Shown here piece by piece: positions 16,278-25,367 of a stretch of DNA of 44,404 bases. Position 1 is the first letter of the stretch; every line of letters begins with the position of its first letter. The notes beneath the pieces were generated by a model. It had not been told where the DNA came from and did no database searches. It worked only from the letters and a program-made list of their open reading frames with translations. The stretch spans positions 1 to 44,404 of the forward strand of contig JADFXJ010000017.1 in NCBI GenBank assembly GCA_015233615.1, read 5' to 3'. The stretch is from Nitrospirota bacterium. Its GTDB lineage: Bacteria > Nitrospirota > Thermodesulfovibrionia > Thermodesulfovibrionales > Magnetobacteriaceae. The translations under genes were made by a program, and so were the position numbers.

Positions 16278-16697
16278 TTAGAAGGGCTGTTCTTTCTCGA
16301 TCGCCTCTATCTTTTCCGTCTTTTCTTTGCACTCGACGCACATGGTGGCGTAGGGCAGCACCTTTAGCCTGGCCTCGCTTATGGGCAGGCCGCAGTCCTC
16401 GCAGATACCGTAGCTTCCATCTGCGAGTTTTCTGAGCGCTTCGTCTATCTTGTTGAGTTTTAGCTTGTGCTGGTGCAATTTCTGCAGGATGATGTCTTCG
16501 GACACGTCTACGACAGACCAGTCGCCGTCGTCTATGGCGGCTTCGACCTGCTGCTTTTCCTCGCCTTTGGTGAAGTTGGATATTTCGGTCTTGGCTTCTT
16601 TAAGAATCTTGCCGCGTTCGTCGATAAGAATCTTTTTGACTCTTCTTGTTCTATCCGAGTCGCTCTCATTGCCATGCAGGTCGTTATTACTGGCCAT
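16278..16697 (-). CDS. dksA: DksA/TraR-family C4 zinc-finger protein
   Basis: About 139 residues. DksA binds the RNA polymerase secondary channel and works with ppGpp. A helical coiled-coil N-terminal part (about 15-85) contains ILIDERGKILKEAKTEISNF and DEALRKLADGSYGICEDC. The zinc finger is CEDC..(17 residues)..CVEC, preceded by GSYGIC and including LPISEARLKVLPYATMC. The coiled-coil tip is not the exact DxxDxA of E. coli DksA (here IDDGDWSVVD), so function may be closer to a generic DksA/TraR-type protein. I choose ATG 16697 because AGGTGGAG lies just upstream; a GTG at 16706 is the alternative. It is the last gene of the rpsB cluster, overlapping a small ORF. Confidence 0.85.
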   Translation of the reverse strand: MASNNDLHGNESDSDRTRRVKKILIDERGKILKEAKTEISNFTKGEEKQQVEAAIDDGDWSVVDVSEDIILQKLHQHKLKLNKIDEALRKLADGSYGICEDCGLPISEARLKVLPYATMCVECKEKTEKIEAIEKEQPF

Positions 16698-16848
16698 TGT
16701 CTCCACCTTTCTGTTCGGACTGTTCCCCGTCCGTCGATTCTTTATACAAATCGACTATGCTTTTGACCTTTATGCCTGCGCTTTTCAGGGCTTTCTGTAT
16801 ATCCGGAAGCTTTGCGTCTTCCACTTTCAACATGTAATTAATCTGCAA
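16687..16848 (-). CDS. Small conserved-looking ORF (53 aa) between frr and dksA
   Basis: A TTG start at 16848 lies 7 bases after a strong GGAGG that is embedded in the end of frr, and two bases after the frr stop. It encodes about 53 residues: LKVEDAKLPDIQKALKSAGI, then KVKSIVDLYKES, then a hydrophilic tail ending KGGDNGQ. Its stop (16687-16689) is past the dksA start, so the two genes overlap and are probably coupled. The LP.IQKALKSAGIKVKSIVDLYKE part looks like a compact helix-turn-strand. I do not recognise a family. The rare start codon and small size make it easy to miss. Confidence 0.6.
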   Translation of the reverse strand: MQINYMLKVEDAKLPDIQKALKSAGIKVKSIVDLYKESTDGEQSEQKGGDNGQ

Positions 16849-16850
16849 TT

Positions 16851-18186
<1,336 letters not shown>

Positions 18187-18286
18187 TTATAGTTATAATG
18201 TGCTAATCGTGCCGTTTAATAACGTTCTATAATTAATTCTACTATATCTTTACGCCTTAACGCTACAATTCGATCCGATTGTCCGC

Positions 18287-18326
18287 TTAGAACCCGACTT
18301 TTCCGGTTAGAACCTGATTTCTCCGG
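18287..18326. repeat. Tandem 20-bp repeat in the tsf-pyrH gap
   Basis: Two adjacent imperfect 20-bp units, both of the form TTAGAACC(C/T)GA(C/T)TT(T/C)(T)CCGG: 18287-18306 and 18307-18326. They lie just after the tsf stop. They could be slippage products. The rest of the 18139-18333 gap is AT-rich and shows no gene. Confidence 0.5.
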
Positions 18327-18333
18327 CCATCAC

Positions 18334-18963
18334 TCAACTGCACGCCTCGCAGGAAGAAGGGGCACTATCCTGGTTTTCTCCAACCTGGTATCTCGCGAAA
18401 CGCCTTATGACGATATTTTCGCCGAGTTTGGCGATCTTCTCTACCAGGAGATCGTTTATGGTCATCTTACCATCGGAGTCTTTCACGAAAACCTGTTTCA
18501 TAAGGCAGGTATCGGAGAAAAACTTTTCGAGTTTACCCTCTACGATCTTGTCTATGACGTTTGCCGGCTTGTTTTGGATCTGGGCCCTGTAGATTTCCTT
18601 CTCCTTTGCGACCACGTCGGCCGAAATGTCGTCCGGCGAAATGTACTGGGGGCTGGAAGCGGCTATCTGCATGGCCACGTCTTTGGCGAGAGCCTTGAAT
18701 TCGTAGGTTTTGGCTACGAAGTCCGTTTCGCAGTTGAGCTCGATCATCACTCCTATCTTATCCATATGTATGTAGGAATAAATAATCCCCTCGGAGGCCT
18801 TCCTGGTGGACTTTTTCGACGCAGTGGCCAATCCCTTCTTTCTCAGTATTTCGAGGGCCTTGTCGAAGTCGCCACCCGACTCGGTGAGGGCTTTTTTGCA
18901 CTCCATCATACCCACCCCCGTCTTTTCCCTCATCTCTTTTACCATGCCGGCGGAAATGCTCAT
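18334..18963 (-). CDS. tsf: Elongation factor Ts
   Basis: 209 residues, the short EF-Ts form common outside gamma-proteobacteria. It is the nucleotide exchange factor for EF-Tu. The N-terminal UBA-like part has [19 protein letters not shown], and the core has [17 protein letters not shown] (typical ELNCETDFV) and [14 protein letters not shown]. The C-terminal [20 protein letters not shown] fits. The extreme tail ends in CEACS. Its ATG overlaps the rpsB stop by four bases. Confidence 0.97.
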   Translation of the reverse strand: MSISAGMVKEMREKTGVGMMECKKALTESGGDFDKALEILRKKGLATASKKSTRKASEGIIYSYIHMDKIGVMIELNCETDFVAKTYEFKALAKDVAMQIAASSPQYISPDDISADVVAKEKEIYRAQIQNKPANVIDKIVEGKLEKFFSDTCLMKQVFVKDSDGKMTINDLLVEKIAKLGENIVIRRFARYQVGENQDSAPSSCEACS

Positions 18964-19730
18964 ATCTTTACTTCCTCCTCTTCTATGTTTTCCTGTACTT
19001 TTTTCTCTTCTATCTGCTGGGCCTCCGCCTCGTCGTCGAGTTTCTTGGCGAGCATCGACTTGCCCTCCAGCATGGCGTCGGCCATCTTGCCGGTTACGAG
19101 CTTTACGGCCCTGATGGCGTCGTCGTTACCGGGTATGACGTAGTCTATGCTATCGGGGTCGCAGTTGGTGTCCACAATGGCCACAACCGGAATGGAGAGC
19201 TTCCTGGCCTCCATGACGGCTATATTTTCCCTGCGCGGGTCAATTACAAAAACCACTCCCGGAAGGGCCTTCATCTCTTTTATGCCGCCCAGGTTCTTCT
19301 CGAGCTTGATGCGCTCTTTTTCGAGCTTGGTGACCTCTTTTTTAGTGAGCACGTCGTAGGTGCCGTCGATTTTCATCTGCTCTATCTTCTTGAGCCTCTC
19401 GATACTCTTCTTTATTGTGGTGAAGTTCGTAAGCATTCCTCCAAGCCACCGCTGGTTGACGAAAAACGCTCCGGACTTATTAGCCTCCTCGGCTATAGCG
19501 TCCTGGGCCTGCTTCTTCGTGCCCACAAAGAGCACGGTTTCCCCGTCCGCCGACATCTGCCTTACGAAAGAATAGGCGTCTTCTATGCCTTTGACCGTCT
19601 TTTGCAAGTCTATTATGTATATACCATTTCTTTCGCCAAAGATGAATTTCTTCATCTTCGGATTCCAACGCTTTACCTGGTGCCCGAAGTGGACTCCGGA
19701 CTCAAGCAGCTCTTTCATCGATACGACCAT
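18960..19730 (-). CDS. rpsB: 30S ribosomal protein S2
   Basis: 256 residues. Typical motifs: [97 protein letters not shown] and [15 protein letters not shown]. The C-terminal tail is acidic and Glu-rich. GGAGG lies upstream of the ATG. It heads the rpsB-tsf-pyrH-frr cluster and is divergent from tupA. Confidence 0.98.
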   Translation of the reverse strand: MVVSMKELLESGVHFGHQVKRWNPKMKKFIFGERNGIYIIDLQKTVKGIEDAYSFVRQMSADGETVLFVGTKKQAQDAIAEEANKSGAFFVNQRWLGGMLTNFTTIKKSIERLKKIEQMKIDGTYDVLTKKEVTKLEKERIKLEKNLGGIKEMKALPGVVFVIDPRRENIAVMEARKLSIPVVAIVDTNCDPDSIDYVIPGNDDAIRAVKLVTGKMADAMLEGKSMLAKKLDDEAEAQQIEEKKVQENIEEEEVKI

Positions 19731-19940
19731 TACTTACATCCTCCTTGCGGTTAATCCTCCGCTATTTTTATCACATCCGTTTAACGGCGTTTGGGACGTT
19801 TGGCCGGAACCCTCCAGGACTGCCATTTTGGCTGCCCCGGGGTAACGCCTGCGCCTTTCAAACCTATTAAACCGGATGCACCGACCCCGGAAACCTTTCT
19901 AAGGTACTGGCTAAATAGCGTGCGTATTTGTCAATCTTGA

Positions 19941-19970
19941 ATTTTAACATAGAATAACGTCGTATTTCAA
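19941..19970 (-). promoter_or_regulatory. Probable rpsB promoter with a long leader
   Basis: On the minus strand TTGAAA (19965-19970) and TAAAAT (19941-19946) are separated by 18 bp. Transcription would start near 19934 and give a leader of about 200 nt before rpsB. Parts of that leader (19800-19900) are GC-rich with possible hairpins, which would be compatible with S2 autoregulation as known for other rpsB operons. I did not resolve a specific structure. Confidence 0.5.
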
Positions 19971-19999
19971 TAAATATTTCAAGTTGTGTCAATTCCAAT

Positions 20000-20053
20000 T
20001 TGACCGATTGATTCATCTGGTGGTATAATTTTCTGGCTGATAACTCTGTTATC
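20000..20053 (+). promoter_or_regulatory. tupA promoter and downstream operator-like inverted repeat
   Basis: TTGACC (20000-20005), 18-bp spacer, TATAAT (20024-20029) with an extended -10 (TGG directly before). Just past the expected start point lies a perfect inverted repeat GATAAC-TCT-GTTATC (20039-20053), well placed for repression by an oxyanion- or metal-responsive regulator. The regulator identity is unknown. Confidence 0.6.
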
Positions 20054-20085
20054 CTTAATATTTCATTATCATGAGGAGGTTTTCT

Positions 20086-20997
20086 ATGGTTTTCAATCTG
20101 CCTGTAAGATCAATGGCATCGCCGAAATGTCTGCTTAAGCTAATCGGGCTGGCGCCACTGGCTCTATTGGTGCTCTTTGCCGGCTTGGTACTCGTTACCA
20201 ATTTTGCGAATTTTACCGATTTGGCCTGGGCCGGCGGGAAGGAGATCGTCTGCGCCTCTACGACCAGCACCGAAAACTCCGGCCTCTTTGCCTACCTGTT
20301 GCCCATTTTCGAGGGAAAAACCGGTATCACGGTAAAAGTCGTTGCCCGTGGCACCGGTGCCGCTATAGAATTGGGCAAGCGCGGCGATGCCGACGTGGTG
20401 TTCGTCCACGCAAGGGACGCCGAGATGAAGGCCGTAGAGGAAGGGTATTTCGTAAACCGTCGCGACGTCATGTACAACGATTTCGTCATTGTAGGACCAC
20501 CCGGCGACCCGGCAAAAATTAAGACGGCGGGCTCCGCCATAGAGGCATTCGAAAGGATCGCATCAGGCGGCCATACCTTCGTGTCGAGATCAGACAACTC
20601 CGGTACGAATATAAAGGAACTCGACATATGGAAAAAGGCCGGCCTGGATGCAAAGGGCCGGAAATGGTACCTGGAGGCAGGCCAGGGAATGGAAAAAACC
20701 CAGCGCGTTGCCGATGAAAAAAGAGCCTACACGCTCAGCGACAGGAGCACGTGGCTTGCCACTAAAGACAAGGACAGGCTGGATCTGGCCATCCTTTTCG
20801 AAGGCGACCCCATACTCTTTAACCAGTACGGCGTCATGGCAGTTAACCCCGGGAAGAACCCTAACGCCAGGTACACCGAAGCTATGCAATTTATAAACTG
20901 GCTTGTAGCGAAAGAGGGCCAGGAGGCGATAGGCGCATTCAAAGATGCCCACGGCAACCGGCTTTTTATACCGAACGCCAGATTAGACGCCAGGTGA
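20086..20997 (+). CDS. tupA: Tungstate ABC transporter substrate-binding protein
   Basis: 303 residues from ATG 20086, chosen because GAGGAGG (20073-20079) lies directly before it; an ATG at 20071 precedes that ribosome binding site and is rejected. An N-terminal hydrophobic segment (LIGLAPLALLVLFAGLVLV) is a signal peptide or anchor, followed by AWAGGKEIVCASTTSTENSGLFAYLLP. The TTST motif is the oxyanion-binding signature of TupA. RGTGAAIELGKRGDADVVFVHA, FVSRSDNSGTN and LSDRSTW are also typical. It captures tungstate in the periplasm for tungsto-enzymes. First gene of tupABC. Confidence 0.92.
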   Translation: MVFNLPVRSMASPKCLLKLIGLAPLALLVLFAGLVLVTNFANFTDLAWAGGKEIVCASTTSTENSGLFAYLLPIFEGKTGITVKVVARGTGAAIELGKRGDADVVFVHARDAEMKAVEEGYFVNRRDVMYNDFVIVGPPGDPAKIKTAGSAIEAFERIASGGHTFVSRSDNSGTNIKELDIWKKAGLDAKGRKWYLEAGQGMEKTQRVADEKRAYTLSDRSTWLATKDKDRLDLAILFEGDPILFNQYGVMAVNPGKNPNARYTEAMQFINWLVAKEGQEAIGAFKDAHGNRLFIPNARLDAR

Positions 20998-21034
20998 AGA
21001 GTGGAGTTAAGATTCCAGCCATGGATTGGGCTCC

Positions 21035-21694
21035 ATGGTTTTCGATAAAGAGCTTTTTTCCATAGTTACGCTTTCCCTCGAGGTATCGCTTCTGGCTATC
21101 GCACTTGCCACGTTGATAGGGGTGCCGCTGGGGGTATGTCTGGGACGGTGCAGATTTCCTTTAAAAAGCATAGTCGTCAGTGCGGCAAACACCCTGATGG
21201 GACTGCCGCCCGTAGTTGTGGGTCTCGTCCTGTACCTGATCCTCTCCCGCAGGGGAGCCCTTGGGTTTCTATCTCTCCTTTACACGCCTGCGGCCATGGT
21301 GCTTGCCCAGTGGCTTCTGGCCCTGCCCATAGTAATTGCGCTAAGCCATTCAGCCGTCGCCGCAGTAGACCCGGTCATTGCCCAGGCCGCACGGGCACTG
21401 GGGGCATCGCCTTTTCAGATTTCCATGGCCGTGGTGAGAGAGGCCCGCTACGCCCTGTCCTCGGCGGTTATCGCCGCATTTGGGCGCGTAACGGCAGAGG
21501 TGGGAGCCGTTTTCATGGTCGGGGGCAATATAGCCGGACACACGAGGGTTATGACCACCGCCATCGCCATGGAGGTCGACAAGGGAGGTTTCGAACTGGC
21601 CCTGTCACTGGGATTAGTGCTCATCACCATCTCACTCGCCATAAACGTTGCCCTTCACTTGTTTCAACGAAAGGGAGCGCAACCCTCAGGATAA
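21035..21694 (+). CDS. tupB: Tungstate ABC transporter permease
   Basis: About 219 residues from ATG 21035 (a TTG at 21026 is also in frame). Multiple membrane helices: LFSIVTLSLEVSLLAIALATLIGVPLGVCLG, IVVSAANTLMGLPPVVVGLVLYLIL, AMVLAQWLLALPIVIALSHSAVAA, and two near the C-terminus. The EAA-type loop toward the ATPase is PVIAQAARALGASPFQISMAVVREARYALSSAVIAAFGRVTAEVGAVFMVGGNI. The whole protein matches the TupB/CysT-like single-permease type. It forms the membrane channel with TupC. Confidence 0.9.
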   Translation: MVFDKELFSIVTLSLEVSLLAIALATLIGVPLGVCLGRCRFPLKSIVVSAANTLMGLPPVVVGLVLYLILSRRGALGFLSLLYTPAAMVLAQWLLALPIVIALSHSAVAAVDPVIAQAARALGASPFQISMAVVREARYALSSAVIAAFGRVTAEVGAVFMVGGNIAGHTRVMTTAIAMEVDKGGFELALSLGLVLITISLAINVALHLFQRKGAQPSG

Positions 21695-21719
21695 ACCGTA
21701 GATAAACCATGGATAAACC

Positions 21720-22373
21720 ATGCCACTAACTTTAAGCGTATCCGGTGTTCACAAGCATTACGGAGGCAACCACGTACTCAGAGGCGTTACCTTTGAGTTT
21801 GGCGAGGCGGGAACTTACGTTTTCATGGGGCCAAACGGCAGCGGTAAATCCACCTTATTGAGGGTGGCGGCACTCCTGGAGCGGCAGGATGAGGGGAGCG
21901 TCGGGTACCACTCCGGGGCGGAGACACTAAAAGCGGACATAGCCCTGATAAGGCGCATAACTTTAGTCCTTCCAAAAGTCGGCGTTTTCAACTCCTCCGC
22001 CTTCGAAAACGTTGCCTACGGACTCAGGATAAGGGGTGTCGGGCGAAAAGAAATAAAGGAAAAAGCGGAGAAAGCTCTCGATTCTCTCGGCTTGCTCCAC
22101 AAGCGAAACCAACGGGCCGCGCTCCTTTCAAGCGGCGAGCAGCAGAGGCTCGGACTTGCCAGGGCACTCGCCATAGAACCGGAGGTGCTCTTTCTGGACG
22201 AACCGACGGCATCCGTCGACGAAAAAAACACCCGGATAATCGAAGATCTACTCGTGTCCATTAGGAAAGAGGCAAACCGCGTCGTAGTCATCGCCACGCA
22301 CGACAAAGAGCAGGCCGCAAAGCAGGCAGACCGCCTGTTATACTTAAAAGACGGCCGCATCGTTGTACCGTAA
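21720..22373 (+). CDS. tupC: Tungstate ABC transporter ATPase
   Basis: 217 residues, short for an ABC ATPase but complete: Walker A MGPNGSGKSTLLRV (near residue 40), Q-loop region ITLVLPKVGVFNSSAFENV with no obvious Gln, signature LSSGEQQRLGLARALA, Walker B VLFLDEPTASVDEKNT and H-loop VIATHD. The region between Walker A and the signature is compact. Starts 25 bp after tupB; last gene of the operon. Confidence 0.92.
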   Translation: MPLTLSVSGVHKHYGGNHVLRGVTFEFGEAGTYVFMGPNGSGKSTLLRVAALLERQDEGSVGYHSGAETLKADIALIRRITLVLPKVGVFNSSAFENVAYGLRIRGVGRKEIKEKAEKALDSLGLLHKRNQRAALLSSGEQQRLGLARALAIEPEVLFLDEPTASVDEKNTRIIEDLLVSIRKEANRVVVIATHDKEQAAKQADRLLYLKDGRIVVP

Positions 22374-22445
22374 GACGATTGCCTGCGGTAAAGCAATTGG
22401 CGTCCGGACAGTTTGGGAATCTATTGGTTTTTGCCAAATTGAGTA

Positions 22446-23642
22446 TCAACTACGCCGGTATTTATCCCTTAAAAAGGCCTTTATTTTACCGATACCCGAT
22501 TCGAGAATCTCCATAGGGCTCGTGCATGAAAATCGTACGTATTTTTCGGTTGCGTTGGAGCCGAAGTCCATTCCCGGGGTTATAGCCACGCGGGAGTGGT
22601 TAAGGAGTTCCCTGCAAAACGAGAGCGAATCGATCAAGCTTCCCGGCGGGCTCCCTGGCGAGTTCTCTGGCGATCTACCGGGTGAGTCATTAGGCAAGTA
22701 GCCCGATATGTCCGCCCATACGTAGAAGGCGCCGTCCGGAGGCGAGGGCACGTCCAAAATGCCGGAAAGCTCGCCGGAGAGGTAATCCAGCCTGTGTTTA
22801 AACGTTTCGTTTATGAAGCGCATGTAGGCGGTGTCGAAAGCATTACATGCGGCGTATTGGGCCGGAGTGTTAGCGGCTATGAAGATGTTTTGGACGATTA
22901 TTTCGGCCTTACGCACCAATCGTTCGGGCACTATCATCCAGCCCACACGGAGGCCTGGCATGCAGAAAGCCTTGGAAAAGCCGTTTATGACTATCGCTTC
23001 CTCCGAAAACTCAAGCACGGTGTGCTCCCTTTTTTCGTAAACGAGACCGTGGTATATTTCATCCGATATCAAGGCGATTTTTCTTTGCCTGCAAAAATCG
23101 GCTATCTCAGCGAGGTTGTCTTGTCCGTAGAGCTTTCCCGTCGGGTTAGCCGGAGAGGAGACGATGGTACCGCGGGCAAGCTTCACGTGCCTGAGCATGT
23201 CCGCCGTCAGTTCGAAGCCTTTGTCCTTGCCTGCGGGCAGAAATACCGGATCTATGTTGAGGAAGGATGCGAAGTTACGGTAGCAGGGGTACGACGGCTC
23301 CGGCAGACAAAGCCTGTCTCCGGCATCGAGCGAGAGGCCCAGTGCCACCATCAGAGCCCCGGACGTGCCGGGAGTCACTATTACCCGCGAGGGCGGGATG
23401 TCTATGCCGTACTTTGTACCGTAAAAGGCGGCTATCTTTTCCCTGAGTTCCATAAGCCCCAGGGCGGGCGTATAAGCGTACTTCCCGTCACGTATGGCTT
23501 TTACGTATGCTTCCGTTACGCCGGGCGAGGGAGGAATATCCGGCTCTCCCAGCTCCATGTGAATAGTGTCCGGGAACCGTTGAGCTTCCCTGGCAATGTC
23601 CATTGCCATGAATGGCTTTATATGTTCGAGTCTGTCCGTCAT
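22446..23642 (-). CDS. Class I/II PLP-dependent aminotransferase
   Basis: 398 residues. PLP-fold motifs: MELGEPDIPPS, YTPALGLMELREKIA, VTPGTSGALMVAL, SSPANPTGK (Asn about 166), ISDEIYHGLVY (Asp194, Tyr197), NGFSKAFCMPGLRVGW (Schiff-base Lys224), and a C-terminal KYVRFSCTSP (substrate carboxylate Arg). Best guess is an alanine/aspartate-type aminotransferase; the substrate is not resolvable. A 20-residue low-complexity Ser/Pro/Gly insertion lies before SLSFCRELL (about residues 323-345). It starts 12 bp after the HEPN pseudogene on the same strand and is convergent with tupC. Confidence 0.9.
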   Translation of the reverse strand: MTDRLEHIKPFMAMDIAREAQRFPDTIHMELGEPDIPPSPGVTEAYVKAIRDGKYAYTPALGLMELREKIAAFYGTKYGIDIPPSRVIVTPGTSGALMVALGLSLDAGDRLCLPEPSYPCYRNFASFLNIDPVFLPAGKDKGFELTADMLRHVKLARGTIVSSPANPTGKLYGQDNLAEIADFCRQRKIALISDEIYHGLVYEKREHTVLEFSEEAIVINGFSKAFCMPGLRVGWMIVPERLVRKAEIIVQNIFIAANTPAQYAACNAFDTAYMRFINETFKHRLDYLSGELSGILDVPSPPDGAFYVWADISGYLPNDSPGRSPENSPGSPPGSLIDSLSFCRELLNHSRVAITPGMDFGSNATEKYVRFSCTSPMEILESGIGKIKAFLRDKYRRS

Positions 23643-23654
23643 CTTTTACTAAGC

Positions 23655-23996
23655 CTAAGAAGGAGATAGCGAAACTATCTTCTCATCCAATGCCTTGAGC
23701 TTTTCCGCTATAAATTGCACTTCCTTTACCATATCCCTGGGATCGAGAGATTTCTGAATCCCTGCCGACTTATGCGCAATATCTCCTCGCTTGTCCCCAA
23801 TAGAATTTTTAGCCAATTCTTTACACATGTCCTCTATATACGATTCTAATTCAGCGTGTACGAGAAGAATATAGGCTCTTATCCGATCCTGTTGCTCTTC
23901 GGTATAGTCTCCCTTTGCCTTGATTTCGGTTGTGAATCGGGTTTTTATTTCTTCGAGACGCCTTTATAGTGTTGCATATCTATCCGATTGGCTCAT
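23655..23996 (-). pseudogene. HEPN ribonuclease-type toxin gene with an early nonsense codon
   Basis: Immediately after the DUF262 gene stop (23997-23999) an ATG opens a frame that is closed at codon 11 by TAA (23964-23966). It then stays open for another 102 codons to a TAG at 23655-23657. The downstream part encodes a helical protein: RRLEEIKTRFTTEI, RAYILLVHAELESYIEDM, then GDKRGDIAHKSA, DPRDMVKEVQFIAEKL. KRGDIAH holds R-x4-H, the HEPN RNase signature, and the layout matches MAE_28990/MAE_18760-type HEPN proteins that occur next to DUF262 genes. A single base change would restore the frame (for example TAC to TAA). No downstream start with a ribosome binding site is visible. Confidence 0.75.
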
Positions 23997-25244
23997 TTAC
24001 ACTGCCGTAACGGCGCTTTTTAAGATAGTCTCTCTTAAGACAATCTTTCCGCTTTCCACAACGGGAATAAGCACCTCTATGTCCAGTAAATCCGATATGG
24101 ATTCGCCCCACCTGGAAAACCTGGTTACGACACTGCTTAGGTCTTTTGTCGATTTTCCTATCGAATTAACGAATTCTTTGTCTTCGATGCAGAGTTTAAT
24201 AAACTTCGACTTAACCTTCTCTTTACCGATTAACGCTCTTCCCCTAACCTCAGGATCGGAAAAATAATAAGCCATTATGTCAAAGACCGCCCGATTAAAA
24301 ACGTTTGAGAAAAGACCCCTAATTTTGGCAACGGAGAAAGCTTCTCGTTCACCGAATATTTCTATTGTTGCGGCTATGACCGCTTCAAGTTCTTTCAATT
24401 GCATCGTAATCTCTTCTTCTCTGTCTTCCCACTCGTCATTTAACGTTTGACAAGCCGTGTCCAGGAATTCTTTATAGTTGCCTGCATAAATATCGACGAA
24501 GTTCAAAAATGCATAAAAGCGCAATAAAAGTTCCGTGTCTTTCATTCTGCGATCGGGACCTTTAATTCCCAGAATACCTCGTAATGCATTATTTTCTAAG
24601 GTATATTCGTCAACAAAGTCTAAAAATTTACCCGGATGCAGGGCTTGTCTTAACTCTTGGGGAGATAAGGGCAGGCTACCGGCATTAAGCCTGAAATAAA
24701 TCGTGTATAGGAATGATTCGTCCGGCCAATTCTTTATCACAAGGGTTCTGATAGCTTGGGTGTCGAAAGACCTGAAGAAATCGTCTAAAAAAGGATCGGA
24801 CTTAAGTTCGCCATAATTTTTGCCTTCCAAAGCTCTGATTCCAATTTTTTTTAGTCGTAGTTCTTTAAATCCGTTCCTCTCGCTTTCATTCTGCCCGGCA
24901 CAGAACTGTCTGATGCTTAGTAAACGCTGCTTTCCATCTATCACAATATAGGAGCCTTTTCTGCCTTTTGCTTCGGCCAGTATTATCGGAGGAATGGGTA
25001 GGCCGAGAATCAATGATTCTATGAACCTGCTTTTTCTCTCGTTTGTCCAGGCGTCGCGCCTTTGGAATTTGGGATTCAGCTCTATGTTGCCACGAATCAT
25101 CTGTTTAAGTATCGTCTCCGTCGTCCAGTCCGTGCTCCAGAGTACTGCCTCAGAAATCGTCGTGGGATCAAGCGGCCTTAAATCATTTTCATTTTCCTGA
25201 TCGTCGGATTTTTCATCCGCCACTTCGTACTCGTTTTCAGACAT
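23997..25244 (-). CDS. DUF262 (ParB/GmrSD-N-like) domain protein
   Basis: 415 residues. The N-terminal 60 residues are acidic, then comes the DUF262 core: LNPKFQRRDAWTNERKSRFIESLILGLPIPPIILAE, SYIVIDGKQRLLSIRQF (the DGxQR nucleotide/catalytic motif, here DGKQR) and YFRLNAGSLPLSPQELRQAL. A helical C-terminal half follows. DUF262 domains relate to ParB-type nucleotide-binding proteins and to the GmrS part of type IV restriction. The intact gene abuts a nonsense-mutated HEPN gene with which this subfamily is normally paired, so it is probably the regulator or antitoxin half of a defence or toxin-antitoxin module. AGGAGG precedes the start. Confidence 0.85.
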   Translation of the reverse strand: MSENEYEVADEKSDDQENENDLRPLDPTTISEAVLWSTDWTTETILKQMIRGNIELNPKFQRRDAWTNERKSRFIESLILGLPIPPIILAEAKGRKGSYIVIDGKQRLLSIRQFCAGQNESERNGFKELRLKKIGIRALEGKNYGELKSDPFLDDFFRSFDTQAIRTLVIKNWPDESFLYTIYFRLNAGSLPLSPQELRQALHPGKFLDFVDEYTLENNALRGILGIKGPDRRMKDTELLLRFYAFLNFVDIYAGNYKEFLDTACQTLNDEWEDREEEITMQLKELEAVIAATIEIFGEREAFSVAKIRGLFSNVFNRAVFDIMAYYFSDPEVRGRALIGKEKVKSKFIKLCIEDKEFVNSIGKSTKDLSSVVTRFSRWGESISDLLDIEVLIPVVESGKIVLRETILKSAVTAV

Positions 25245-25367
25245 ATAAAAACCTCCTGATTGGAAAACTCAATGTAACTACTTAATTATAGCAAACTATA
25301 TAAATTATTTACAAAATGCGCCATTAATGAGGCCTACCTTTATGAGGCCCGCCTACCCGTGCGTGGT

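Noticed and set aside
16128-16367. 79-codon plus-strand frame upstream of the cassette
   Set aside because: It overlaps the dksA 3' end in antisense, lacks a ribosome binding site and shows no domain.
22794-23669. 291-codon plus-strand frame opposite the aminotransferase
   Set aside because: It is the antisense shadow of a clear PLP enzyme with all catalytic residues on the other strand.
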